DNA of 64,000 nt from JAHBXL01 sp964409775. GTDB lineage: Bacteria; Planctomycetota; Phycisphaerae; Phycisphaerales; UBA1924. The notes beneath the pieces were generated by a model that was not told the DNA's origin, searched no databases, and saw nothing but the letters and a program-made list of their open reading frames with translations. The stretch covers positions 1-64,000 of the forward strand of contig CAYPEI010000010.1 of assembly GCA_964409775.1 (NCBI GenBank), in the 5' to 3' direction. Shown one piece after another: positions 24,103-32,228 of the stretch. The number at the start of each line of letters is the position of its first letter. Position 1 is the stretch's first letter. The position numbers were made by a program, and so were the translations under genes.

Positions 24103-24525
24103 GATGGTCCCCTTGCGTTGCCCGCAAGGGACCCGACCTCAAAGACCGAACTGGCCCGCGAGATTCAGTCGCAGCACGCTGCGCAGAGGCGGATTCCGCT
24201 GGGCGTGAATCGCCGGGCCAATGTGATGGCTCGATTGTTCGGAGTCGTTTCCAAAGCCGCAGCGTGCGGCGCACAGTGGATCGGCTTCCGCAGGTGCTTG
24301 CGCACCTCGCCCGATCGCTCTGATGAGCCAAGGATCGCGGCCGCGGGGCGATGCGCGGTCGTTCTGCTGGATCGACCCGGCGTCCCATTCCAGCAAATAC
24401 GGCCTCCTCCTGGTCGCAGTAGGCGTATGTTTGGCCTTTTCCCGGAAATCACCGTTTTCCGATGCCGGAAAATCGCCAATTAGTGGAAATCTTTCGATCA
24501 GAAGCCTATTTTCCGGTTCCGGAAA
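24103..24525. promoter_or_regulatory. AbiE operator region with repeated inverted repeats
   Basis: This 423-base gap divides the phage regulator from the AbiE genes. Its right part carries TTTTCC...GGAAAA inverted repeats: TTTTCC-C-GGAAAT (24437-24449), TTTTCC-N6-GGAAAA (24455-24472) and again TTTTCC-N6-GGAAAA (24509-24526). The last is embedded in a perfect 9+9 palindrome, 24508-24527. The two N6 sites are 54 bases apart, about five helical turns. AbiEi antitoxins are known to repress their operon by binding paired inverted repeats, and these fit that role. The left part (24103-24430) holds no convincing gene. Confidence 0.62.
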
Positions 24526-25644
24526 ATGACGATAAACTGGAAAGCCATGTACTCCGATCCCGCCATTTCCGAAGCCGCGATACCCGAGTTGTTCGAACGG
24601 TTGGGTCCGATTTTCGGCAGGCAAATCACCATCGAACTCCGTCCAGCGGGTCAGCGCGAAACGCCCGGCCGTGCTGTTGCCGACTTCGTGGTGAGCGTCG
24701 CGTGGGGGACGGACCGGTACGAGTTCGCGGCCGAGGCGAAGATGCGCAACACGCCGCGTGTGCTCGACGAGGCTCTCCGCCAAGCGCGGCGGTGGGCTGC
24801 GGATTCCGGCCGACTGCCGATGGTGGTCGTGCCGTTCCTCGGCGAAAAACGGATCGAGCGATTGGAGGAGGAAGGAATCTCCGGCCTCGACCTCTGCGGC
24901 AATGGGCTGATTCTCGTCCAAGGCCGCCTTCTGCTGCGACGAACGGGGCAGCCGAACCGCTACCCCGAGTCCAGACCGGCTCGGTTCGCGTATCGCGGTG
25001 CCACCTCACTGGTGCCCCGCGTGTTCCTCCGTCGCGCGGAGTATTCGTCTGTCGGCCAGGTTCGGGACGAGATCGAAGCGGCGGGCGGGACCGTGGCGCT
25101 CTCAACGGTCTCCAAGGCGCTCGCGAGGATGGCGGACGATCTGATCGTGGACCGCTCGGAAGGCCGGATCGCGCTGGTGCAGCCCGACAAACTGCTCGAC
25201 GCGCTGGTGGAGAACTTCGCAGCCCCCAAGCCCGAACGCACCGCTCAGCTCAAGACGCCGCTGCCGTTGGAGGACTTCTTCCGCCGCGCCCAAGAGGCCG
25301 TCGGATCGGCCCCGAAGCTGCAGATAGTGCTTTCCGGCGCGTCCGCCCAGGACCGTTACGCCGGGGGGCTCCGCGCTGATGTGCCGGTCGTGTACGCCAA
25401 CAACCTCAACGAACTGAAGCGGCGGATCGGCGATGCCTGGACGCCCGCGGATCGCTTCGCCAACCTCACGGTGGTCGAGACACGGGACCCGACCCCCTTC
25501 TTCGACGCACGCCGTGATGACGGGGGTGCTTCGTTCGCTTCTCCGGTGCAGACATACCTCGAACTCGCCGCCGGAGGGGACAAGCGGGACACCGAGATGG
25601 CCCAGCAGGTCCGTGCACGCATCCTGCGGGACCTCGTTCGCTAA
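24526..25644 (+). CDS. AbiEi-type antitoxin/regulator of a type IV toxin-antitoxin system
   Basis: 372 residues from the first ATG, which overlaps the palindrome. The ATG at 24547, with GGAAAG just before it, is an alternative start (365 residues). The segment 'RLPMVVVPFLGEKRIERLEEEGISGLDLCGNGLI' (about 97-129) matches the 'G---iDL-GN' motif of AbiEi-family antitoxins. A winged-helix-like region (about 170-210) follows. The C terminus 'ANLTVVETRDPTPFFDARR ... ASPVQTYLELAAGGDKRDTEMAQQVRARIL' is the family's characteristic ending. A D53 ... E70-x-K72 pattern resembles a PD-(D/E)xK core. It should neutralise the toxin and repress the operon. Confidence 0.8.
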   Translation: MTINWKAMYSDPAISEAAIPELFERLGPIFGRQITIELRPAGQRETPGRAVADFVVSVAWGTDRYEFAAEAKMRNTPRVLDEALRQARRWAADSGRLPMVVVPFLGEKRIERLEEEGISGLDLCGNGLILVQGRLLLRRTGQPNRYPESRPARFAYRGATSLVPRVFLRRAEYSSVGQVRDEIEAAGGTVALSTVSKALARMADDLIVDRSEGRIALVQPDKLLDALVENFAAPKPERTAQLKTPLPLEDFFRRAQEAVGSAPKLQIVLSGASAQDRYAGGLRADVPVVYANNLNELKRRIGDAWTPADRFANLTVVETRDPTPFFDARRDDGGASFASPVQTYLELAAGGDKRDTEMAQQVRARILRDLVR

Positions 25645-25657
25645 TCGGAACCCTGCC

Positions 25658-26548
25658 ATGAAGCCACTGATCACCAGCGTGCTGGACCTGAACTCCGCTC
25701 TCGGCGGCAACGCCGAACTGCTGCTGGGCGGCGGCCTTGGCCTGTACCTGAAACAGGAGCATCTGCGCGCCACCGGCGCACGCACGTTGCTGCCGCTGGA
25801 TCGCCTGCCACCCGCTCGAACCACGCAAGACGTCGATCTCTTCCTTCGCGCGGAGGTGATCGCCAGCCAAGACGCTGTCTCCCGCTACCGCGCCGCGCTG
25901 AACAAGCTCGGCTTCGTGGTCGTTCCTGGATCGGAGTGGCTGAAGTTCAAGCGCAACGTTGAAGACACCGAGGTCTTGCTCGACGTCATGGTTGGCCCCC
26001 TGGGCGAACACGCGGAAGCGATCCGGTTGAAGGATTCCCGCGCCAGACCCAGGGGCCTCGGCGGTAAGTCCGGGCTGCATGCTTTCGTCACAGAGGAAGC
26101 GCTGGGCATCGAAACCGGGCCTTTGCGGATCCCGCTCAATGGCCTGGGCTCGGACGGCAACGACGCATCCTGCGAAGTCCTCATCCCTCGGGCATTCCCC
26201 TACGCGCTGATGAAGCTGGGCGCCCTCCGCGACCGCATCAACGACGAAAACAAACAGGAAGGCCGTCACCACGCGATGGACCTGTACCGAATCGTTGGGT
26301 TGCTCACGGAGGAAGAGGTCGAAGTGTCAGCGAAGCTCGCACGCGAGTACGCCGATCATGCGGAGATCGCCGAGGGCAACCGGACGATCGACACGCTCCT
26401 CGCGCCGGCGGAGGGCCTTGGCCGACTCCGCCTGCTGGAATACCAGCGGGCCAACCGAGCGTCTACACCAGAAGTGGACCCGGAGTTCCTGGTGAAGGAA
26501 CTTCGGAGGTTGTTGGCGCCTTCCTCGGGCGACCCTTCACCGTCGTGA
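25658..26548 (+). CDS. AbiEii-type nucleotidyltransferase toxin
   Basis: 296 residues, 13 bases after the antitoxin. The nucleotidyltransferase motifs are LLLGGGLGLYL (21-31) and 'TTQDVDLFL' (55-63), the G-G ... T-x-D-x-D signature of AbiEii/DUF1814-type enzymes. 'LLDVMVG' (about 109-115) supplies the third acidic position and 'RAFPYALMKLGALRDR' (about 184-199) the conserved helix with Lys. AbiEii-type toxins are GTP-binding nucleotidyltransferases that stop growth; MenT relatives add nucleotides to tRNA. It is abortive-infection machinery, presumably triggered by other phages. There is no TIR, HEPN or other fused domain. Confidence 0.82.
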   Translation: MKPLITSVLDLNSALGGNAELLLGGGLGLYLKQEHLRATGARTLLPLDRLPPARTTQDVDLFLRAEVIASQDAVSRYRAALNKLGFVVVPGSEWLKFKRNVEDTEVLLDVMVGPLGEHAEAIRLKDSRARPRGLGGKSGLHAFVTEEALGIETGPLRIPLNGLGSDGNDASCEVLIPRAFPYALMKLGALRDRINDENKQEGRHHAMDLYRIVGLLTEEEVEVSAKLAREYADHAEIAEGNRTIDTLLAPAEGLGRLRLLEYQRANRASTPEVDPEFLVKELRRLLAPSSGDPSPS

Positions 26549-27180
26549 GTTCGGTTGAGTGGACAGCCCATGCGAGCACTCGACGCCAACAACGGGGAAT
26601 TGCTGACGGCGTGCTGGAAGCAGTGCTCGCATTCGGAGACGCCTACCGCGCGGGCGACGGTTGCATCGCCTACTTCCTGGGCGAGCAGGCGGCCCGGAGC
26701 CACGACCCATCTCTTTGCGGGGTTGCGGATCGAGCCCGAACCGCGGTGGTGGTCGTCTCAGGCGATGGAGCGGTGGTAACTGTGCAGCACGTCCCCCGGG
26801 CCAACGTGGTACTGGACGGCCGCGTAGCAAGTCCGGAAAGGAACGGCCTCATGCCACTCCTGGAACATGATCGGTGCCGCCTTGCAGACTCAGCAGATGC
26901 CAGTGAAGTGCCGCATTTCGTCGGACTCCTTGACCTGCTGCGGGAGCAGCGCATGAAGCCGTGCATTGACTTCCGCCAACCGATCAAACTCCTCAGCGGC
27001 GACGTGCTTCTTCCCTGCATCGATGAGGTTCTTGGCCTGAAGCTGGTCATTCAGCATTTCGCGCTTCTCGAGCAGGTGCTGGAACCAACCAATGAGAAAA
27101 TCAGGGGTTCGACGGAGAATTTGGAAAGAGATCCGGTCGAGGTGGTCCACCGCAGCCTCGATCTTGCTGGGGTTGTTTGA
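26545..27180 (+). CDS. DUF4258-like third gene of the AbiE operon
   Basis: 211 codons, GTG in a GTGA overlap with the toxin gene. The first about 90 residues resemble DUF4258, a RelE-related fold: 'WTAHASTRRQQRGIADGVLEAVLAFG' (cf. T-HA--R--qRgI---hl---l), 'DGCIAYFLG', then 'RTAVVVVSGDGAVVTVQHVPR'. Beyond about 26830 the frame continues antisense through the last 290 bases of the convergent Hsp70 gene, so the C-terminal half is probably not original coding sequence. A lost stop or a frameshift is likely. The role may be a toxin-like or accessory module tied to AbiE. Confidence is higher for the first part than for the end coordinate. Confidence 0.5.
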   Translation: MSSVEWTAHASTRRQQRGIADGVLEAVLAFGDAYRAGDGCIAYFLGEQAARSHDPSLCGVADRARTAVVVVSGDGAVVTVQHVPRANVVLDGRVASPERNGLMPLLEHDRCRLADSADASEVPHFVGLLDLLREQRMKPCIDFRQPIKLLSGDVLLPCIDEVLGLKLVIQHFALLEQVLEPTNEKIRGSTENLERDPVEVVHRSLDLAGVV

Positions 27181-29376
27181 GTTCAGAAACGTGTGCTCAC
27201 GAGCGACGATTTCATGCAGTTGGCGGCGCTCCTGGTCGTTCCCGCTCTCGGTGACGATCGCGGTGACGCGCTCTTTGGTCTCTCGATATTCGCCGCGGAG
27301 GCGCTCGACCCTCTTGCCTGCGATCATTCCATTCATCTCTTGGGCGATCTTTCGCTTGCGATCCTCCAGCTTGTAACGGGAGTCGGTCACGTCGTCTGCC
27401 GCCAGCAGGCCGGACTCCACATGCAGCTCCTTTAGCGGTGCCAGGAGTTTGTCCAGGTGGTCCACGACCTCGAATCTTTCGCTAGCAAGCGCCTCAGCCT
27501 TCTCCTCCTCCAGGCGGGTGCCGAGCATCCTCACCTCCTCGGCCAACGTGGCAGCGGGCACATCCCGTCGTGTCGGCGTGAACACCTGCGAGAATTCCGG
27601 GCCGGATGGGTTAACGAAGGCCTGGACAGTGAGGTCTCGTGATTCGGAGACTTCGAAAGTCAGATCGATCTCAGTGCCGCGCATCAGGTCACGCTTCAGA
27701 CCTTTTCCGGAAATGACCAAGTATCCGATGCGTTTATTCGCGGTGAAGTGATTGTCGGACGGACCCTCTACGACGATGATTTGGATTTGGTCGTCCGAGC
27801 CGTGCACGATCGTCTTGCTCACCTCGACCGTCTTCTTCGTACGTGCGGGCAGCACAGTATTCTTCACGAAGATCGGCTCTAGCTTCGTGTCACCGGCCAT
27901 GTCATCCTTCACCAGCGCGAGATCCTCGGGGAGAAGCTGTCCGGCGACGCTGTACTTTCCCTGAGCGATCTGAATTGTATCGACGTCCGCTGGTACCACG
28001 TTGTTGTGGCGATCCAAGATCTTCAGCGAGAACAGGTTGTAGGCGTCAGCCTGAAGAGGAAGATCTTCCACGATTCGAACAGCAAGGGTCTTCAGTCCGC
28101 TGTCGTAGCCGCCGTCGCTGCGGACAATCCTATAGAACAGGCCTTCCGTGCTCCCTTCGACCTTCGCCGAGAACATCTCTTCGGCCTCCTGCGATGCACG
28201 GTTGTAAGCCACTCTGATCCGAATCGCATCGGGGGCGGTCGGCTTGGCATCCTGCTCGCGAAGATTTACCTCTCGCGTGGCTGCGAAGTACGCGGCGCCC
28301 ACCGCGATCGCGTTCGTCGGGTCAATCCCGGTGTTCACGGGGATGCCAAGAAGCTCCTCGATTCTCTGTCTCACAAACGGGGAATATGTAGAGCCGCCGA
28401 CCATGAGGACGAACTTCAAATCCTGCGGACGAAGCGAGTTCCGGGTGAGGATCGTCCTCAGCATTTCCGCCGTCCGGTCGATGGAGTCCTTGATGATGGA
28501 CTCAAACTCAGAGCGAGAGATGGGAAGGATGGCCTCGACGGTTGTGCCAGAGTCGTCCTCCACCGTGACCTCGATCTCGGCGGAGGACCTCGCAGACAGT
28601 TCAATCTTCGCCTGCTCAGCGAGGTTGAGAAGCCGATACCACAGTCGGTTGTGCTTCCCCGACTCGCTTCGCATTTGCGACAGCAAGTCCTTGAACTGAC
28701 CCCGCTTGGTCAGCGCAGGAACAACAATGTGTTCAACGATCAACGCATCGAAATCCGCACCGCCGAGGTAGTTGTCGCCCTCATGGTCGACCACTTTCAG
28801 TTCGCCTTGAACGATCTTTACCAGCGCCACGTCGAACGTGCCTCCTCCAAGGTCGTACACAATCCACTGACTGTTCTTTAAGTCGATCCCCTTTTCCTTG
28901 TTCGCATACGCCAGGCTGGCGGCGATGGGCTCCTGGAGAAGCACAACCTGCTTGAACCCCGCCGCGTAGCCCGCCTCCTTTGTGGCGTTCGACTGCAGCA
29001 TGTCGAACGACGCGGGGATGGTGAGAACCACGGCATCCGGCACCTCGCCCGTGCGGATGAAGGTCTTCAGCTCCTTGAGCACGAACGCCGACAGCTCGAT
29101 CGGCGTCTTGGACTGGCCTGTGGACTTGATCTTGAAAGTCTCGGTCGTGCCCATCTTTCGCTTGAACTGGCTCACCACGCTCTTTGGGTCCTTCTCGGCG
29201 AAGGTCCGTGCCTGCTCTCCCACCAATATGCGATCGTTGCGGAACCCGACGATCGACGGAAGCGTCTCCTTGAACCCGTTTGGGTTCTTGAAGACTTCCA
29301 CCTCACCCTTGTTGAACCGCGCCAGCAATGAGTTGGTCGTCCCCAGGTCGATTCCGAAGTTGATCATGGAGCCCAT
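26890..29376 (-). CDS. Hsp70/DnaK-like chaperone with long C-terminal helical extension
   Basis: 828 residues. The actin-like ATPase motifs are intact: phosphate-1 'FGIDLGTTNS' (7-16), 'QEPIAASLAYA', phosphate-2 'VYDLGGGTFDVALV' (about 178-191), and adenosine motif 'VLMVGGSTYSPFVR' (about 333-346). A beta-type substrate domain follows (about 400-580). Instead of the short DnaK lid there are about 230 residues of charged helices (about 600-828). AAGGAG precedes the start. It is the third gene of an operon with a GrpE-like and a J/TPR protein. A dedicated, non-housekeeping Hsp70 is inferred, since length and tail differ from DnaK's 630-640 residues. Confidence 0.9.
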   Translation of the reverse strand: MGSMINFGIDLGTTNSLLARFNKGEVEVFKNPNGFKETLPSIVGFRNDRILVGEQARTFAEKDPKSVVSQFKRKMGTTETFKIKSTGQSKTPIELSAFVLKELKTFIRTGEVPDAVVLTIPASFDMLQSNATKEAGYAAGFKQVVLLQEPIAASLAYANKEKGIDLKNSQWIVYDLGGGTFDVALVKIVQGELKVVDHEGDNYLGGADFDALIVEHIVVPALTKRGQFKDLLSQMRSESGKHNRLWYRLLNLAEQAKIELSARSSAEIEVTVEDDSGTTVEAILPISRSEFESIIKDSIDRTAEMLRTILTRNSLRPQDLKFVLMVGGSTYSPFVRQRIEELLGIPVNTGIDPTNAIAVGAAYFAATREVNLREQDAKPTAPDAIRIRVAYNRASQEAEEMFSAKVEGSTEGLFYRIVRSDGGYDSGLKTLAVRIVEDLPLQADAYNLFSLKILDRHNNVVPADVDTIQIAQGKYSVAGQLLPEDLALVKDDMAGDTKLEPIFVKNTVLPARTKKTVEVSKTIVHGSDDQIQIIVVEGPSDNHFTANKRIGYLVISGKGLKRDLMRGTEIDLTFEVSESRDLTVQAFVNPSGPEFSQVFTPTRRDVPAATLAEEVRMLGTRLEEEKAEALASERFEVVDHLDKLLAPLKELHVESGLLAADDVTDSRYKLEDRKRKIAQEMNGMIAGKRVERLRGEYRETKERVTAIVTESGNDQERRQLHEIVAREHTFLNSNNPSKIEAAVDHLDRISFQILRRTPDFLIGWFQHLLEKREMLNDQLQAKNLIDAGKKHVAAEEFDRLAEVNARLHALLPQQVKESDEMRHFTGIC

Positions 29377-29379
29377 TGA

Positions 29380-29775
29380 TTAACACTCCTTCCGCGATTC
29401 GACCACAACGATGCCCTTCTGGACAACCTTGGAAAACTCGCCGGCACCGTCCCGCAGAACGGCGCGGATGATGGGCTTGATTACCTCAACAACTACCAGA
29501 TCGCTCGTTCCAGTGCCTGAAATCGACGCTTCAAGGTCCGTACGGGTTTCCTTGAATGACTGGCCCATGGGGTCCTCATAGACCAACCGTATAGCCGTGA
29601 CCCCGCCACTGATGTCGGCCGCAGCCACGCCCTCTTCCGCGAAAGCAGCCCGAATCTTGTTCACATTCCGCGTGATGTTCGCAGCATCCCCTGCCTTTGC
29701 AAGCTTTCGCTCCATGTCGTAGAGCTGGTTCAGCGCCGTGAGGATGCATTTGGGTACCTGGATTCGCATGTCCAT
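29380..29775 (-). CDS. GrpE-like small protein of the Hsp70 operon
   Basis: 131 residues, three bases upstream of the Hsp70 start. The layout recalls the GrpE C-terminal region: a helical start 'ILTALNQLYDMERKLAKAGD', 'NITRNVNKIRAAFAEEGV', then 'GQSFKETRTDLEASISG', and a beta ending 'DLVVVEVIKPIIRAVLRDG ... VVQKGIVVVE'. GrpE ends similarly with 'vhevhq-GY---drvlRpA-V-V'. The conserved 'GY' is not present. GrpE speeds ADP release from Hsp70, and the same job here would complete a chaperone set. The resemblance is by pattern only and needs a profile search. Confidence 0.55.
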   Translation of the reverse strand: MDMRIQVPKCILTALNQLYDMERKLAKAGDAANITRNVNKIRAAFAEEGVAAADISGGVTAIRLVYEDPMGQSFKETRTDLEASISGTGTSDLVVVEVIKPIIRAVLRDGAGEFSKVVQKGIVVVESRKEC

Positions 29776-29794
29776 AGCGGGAGTTTCCGGGTCG

Positions 29795-31924
29795 TCAGTC
29801 TGAGCGTTGTGTCATCAGCGAAGGCAGAAACGGCAAGAGGACCGCATTGTCGGTATCACGCATGGGAAGGGTACACGCAACGCCCTCCCGTGACCGGCTG
29901 CGCACGACGATGTCTCCGTTTCGCGTCTCCGCGACGACGTCACCCCACCGGAGATGGCGATCCTTTCTGAATATGAACCCCTGGGTTTGGAAGGCCACAC
30001 CGTGGCGATCGAGCGTGCAGGCCCCGATCGTGACAGGTTGCCCCGAAAGGATGCGTGCATGAAGACGAGCAACAACGGCTTCGGCAAGGTAGCTCAATGC
30101 CGCCCTGATCATCGCCGAAAAGTGCTCGCGCTGCGCCGTTGCGCCGGCGCCTTGTGATCGCCAGGCCACCGTGATGGACTTCCCAGCCTCGTCCTTCGCC
30201 GCCAGGAGGAAATCGTACACATCGGCACCTGAGCCTCTCGTGATGCTTGCTCCCCAGCGAACGGCAGCAACACTTCCTGCCGGGAGGAAAATGTCGCCGT
30301 CACGGATGCCCTCCTTGGTGATGGCTACGGGTCTACTCGCACCGAACTGCAGTCGCGACTCATGTTGCCGCTCCTCCGCGATCAAACGCTCAATGGTCTT
30401 GTAGTCCTCCTTGAGCCGGGCAGTCAGCTCGACGCTTCGGAAATTGAATCGATTGCAGAGTGCGAGAACGTTCTTCGAGAGCTCAGAGTCGCCGTGCTCA
30501 TTGAAGCAGGCAATCGCCAGGGACCGAATCGAAGACACGAGATCGCGCTGAGCCGAAGCAAATGGAGTTGGTAGAAGGTTGAACAGTTCGGGAATGCTGT
30601 GCTGCTTGAACAACGCCAGCATCTCCGGAAGTTCGATGCGTTTCGTGGCGCCCTCGACCGCTTTCTGTCGCATCAGTTCGACCATCGCTCCGACACGTTT
30701 GAAGGCACCCTCGAAACAAACATCCTCATCCTCGGACCGAACCCAACGTCTGCCGTCAAAGAGAACCTCGACGACCGGCAGGAGCTTTCGTTCGATCGCT
30801 CGCGTGAGCAAGAGGTTGTACTGTCTCGCAAACGGTGCGCTGAGGAAGCCGAGGAAATCCTCATCCTCCTCAGTGCGCTCGAGCGTGCGCTCGGGGAAAT
30901 AGTCGTCCGAATAGAGAAAATGACCGACGTCGCCGCGTGTCAAGAAGCGGAGTAGTGGGGTATTCCTGAATACCTCGCAGTGATACTCCCGAAGCGTCGT
31001 GTCGTGAAGCGCATCCTCGGCTTCGAGAGCTCGCGATCGGTCGATGTGGCAATTCTCAAGCCAGCTTACGGCGCCATCGTTGAGCTCAATCTCCTGAAGC
31101 AGTCGTTTCTTGGCTCGCTGGACAGCCTTGATGTCCATTTCCCCACTTGCGTCGGGAGGGCTCAGTTGGAGTAGCTCGAACGGATTGATGTAGAAGCGAA
31201 ACAGTTCGTCAGGCTGCAGCAGGTTCATGGTGAGCGGGCGCGCCGCTGCAGCGAGTGGCACTAGCTTTCGCTTCGTGGCTTCGAGGCGCTCAGGAGCACG
31301 TTTATGGCTCGGATCGATCGACAGGACCCGCCGATAAGCATCGGCGGCATCGGCGTCCTGCGAAACCTCGGGATCATTGAACACGAGGCCCATGTTGAAG
31401 AGTGCCGATGGGTTGGTGTCGACTGCGGCAGCAAGTCGGTAGAACACCAATGCTCGCGCCATGTTCCTGTGGTTGTGGTGCGCTATGCCGAGCTGATTCA
31501 GGTCATTCGAGTCCGCTGCCTCCAGCGCAACCAAGGTCGAAAGCGCGCTGATTTCACCTTCGAGGTCCTCTTGCTTCCGGCAGAGCGAGGCAATGTGCCG
31601 CCAAAGGAAGGGGGCCTCGGGGTTGAGGCGCTCAGCCTGACAAAGAGCATCCGCGGCTTCCGGCAGGCGATCAACGGCCGTTAGCTCGCTACCCAGCTGC
31701 CGCCACGTCCAGTCCGACTGCGGGTGATGGCGGAGGGCCTGCTGAGCCAGATCGGCTGCCTGAGCATGCGCCCCAGTCCAGCTGGCCGCGAGAATGGCTT
31801 GCTGCCACAGCGATTGATCACCTGGCGCGGCCTGTGCGGCAGCCATCAAAAGTGGGAGCGCCTCCGCGTACCGACGGGCGGCGTACAGGCTCTGACCGGT
31901 GTTCTTCCCTTCACCCGCGGGCAT
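29795..31924 (-). CDS. TPR protein with J-like segment, cochaperone candidate
   Basis: 709 residues, first gene of the Hsp70 operon. Residues about 1-215 are TPR helices with repeated A-x-x-x-Y/L-x-x-A and -DP/NP- turns ('FYRLAAAVDTNPSALFNMGLVF', 'AYRRVLSIDPSHKRAPE'). At 246-320, 'INPFELLQLSPPD', 'VQRAKKRLLQEIELND' and 'RALEAEDALHDTTLREYHCEVF' follow the helix plan of a J domain, but the HPD loop is missing. The C-terminal about 200 residues include beta-rich repeats ('GDIFLPAGSVAAVRWGASI', 'FIFRKDRHLRWGDVV') resembling a PH-like sensor. It would recruit substrates to the Hsp70; its targets are unknown. Confidence 0.72.
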   Translation of the reverse strand: MPAGEGKNTGQSLYAARRYAEALPLLMAAAQAAPGDQSLWQQAILAASWTGAHAQAADLAQQALRHHPQSDWTWRQLGSELTAVDRLPEAADALCQAERLNPEAPFLWRHIASLCRKQEDLEGEISALSTLVALEAADSNDLNQLGIAHHNHRNMARALVFYRLAAAVDTNPSALFNMGLVFNDPEVSQDADAADAYRRVLSIDPSHKRAPERLEATKRKLVPLAAAARPLTMNLLQPDELFRFYINPFELLQLSPPDASGEMDIKAVQRAKKRLLQEIELNDGAVSWLENCHIDRSRALEAEDALHDTTLREYHCEVFRNTPLLRFLTRGDVGHFLYSDDYFPERTLERTEEDEDFLGFLSAPFARQYNLLLTRAIERKLLPVVEVLFDGRRWVRSEDEDVCFEGAFKRVGAMVELMRQKAVEGATKRIELPEMLALFKQHSIPELFNLLPTPFASAQRDLVSSIRSLAIACFNEHGDSELSKNVLALCNRFNFRSVELTARLKEDYKTIERLIAEERQHESRLQFGASRPVAITKEGIRDGDIFLPAGSVAAVRWGASITRGSGADVYDFLLAAKDEAGKSITVAWRSQGAGATAQREHFSAMIRAALSYLAEAVVARLHARILSGQPVTIGACTLDRHGVAFQTQGFIFRKDRHLRWGDVVAETRNGDIVVRSRSREGVACTLPMRDTDNAVLLPFLPSLMTQRSD

Positions 31925-32013
31925 CGGACACCATCATAGTCCTTTTTGGCATCTGGCTGGGCGACCTGTGCCGATGGCGGTGAGCACTGGGCGGGCCTGC
32001 CGCCCGTCAAAGC

Positions 32014-32028
32014 ATGCGACTTTGAGAC
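32014..32028. repeat. 15-base repeat, copy 2
   Basis: ATGCGACTTTGAGAC, identical to 19304-19318. It lies at the right edge of the accessory island, upstream of the Hsp70 operon and just before chromosomal-looking genes. Function unknown. Confidence 0.35.
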
Positions 32029-32090
32029 ATCTTGGGAGGTCTCTCGATCGGGGAGCATGTCGAGTCCGCGCTGATAAACCTGCCGGGCGG

Positions 32091-32190
32091 CCGCCGGACG
32101 CTGCGGTGTCTCTCGGGCTCTGGAAGCGGGTTCGTCACACCACCCCCCGTCCTCTATTTGATAACCCCCGGGTCGCGAGACTCGGGGGTT
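32091..32190 (+). repeat. 100-nt hairpin repeat element, copy 1
   Basis: The first of three copies. It has a left part with TGTCTCT and TGGAAGC, then GTCACAC, a C-rich stretch, CCCGTCCTCTATTT, and a final hairpin. The hairpin is AACCCCCG/CGGGGGTT, extended by GGTC/GACT around a GCGA tetraloop (32163-32190). It is followed by GTCGTTT on the plus strand and lies 38 bases past the stop of the SDR gene (minus strand). It may be a bidirectional terminator, a small RNA gene or a mobile repeat. Confidence 0.7.
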
Positions 32191-32228
32191 GTCGTTTCCT
32201 TGCTCCAAGAGGTGAACGCCCGGCGAGA

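Larger units (their letters stand above)
31925..32228. other. Intergenic region between Hsp70 operon and SDR gene
   Basis: 304 bases without a gene. It contains copy 2 of the 15-base repeat (32014-32028) and copy 1 of the 100-nt hairpin element (32091-32190). The segment next to 31925 should hold the promoter of the Hsp70 operon on the minus strand; no clear consensus was recognised. Confidence 0.6.
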
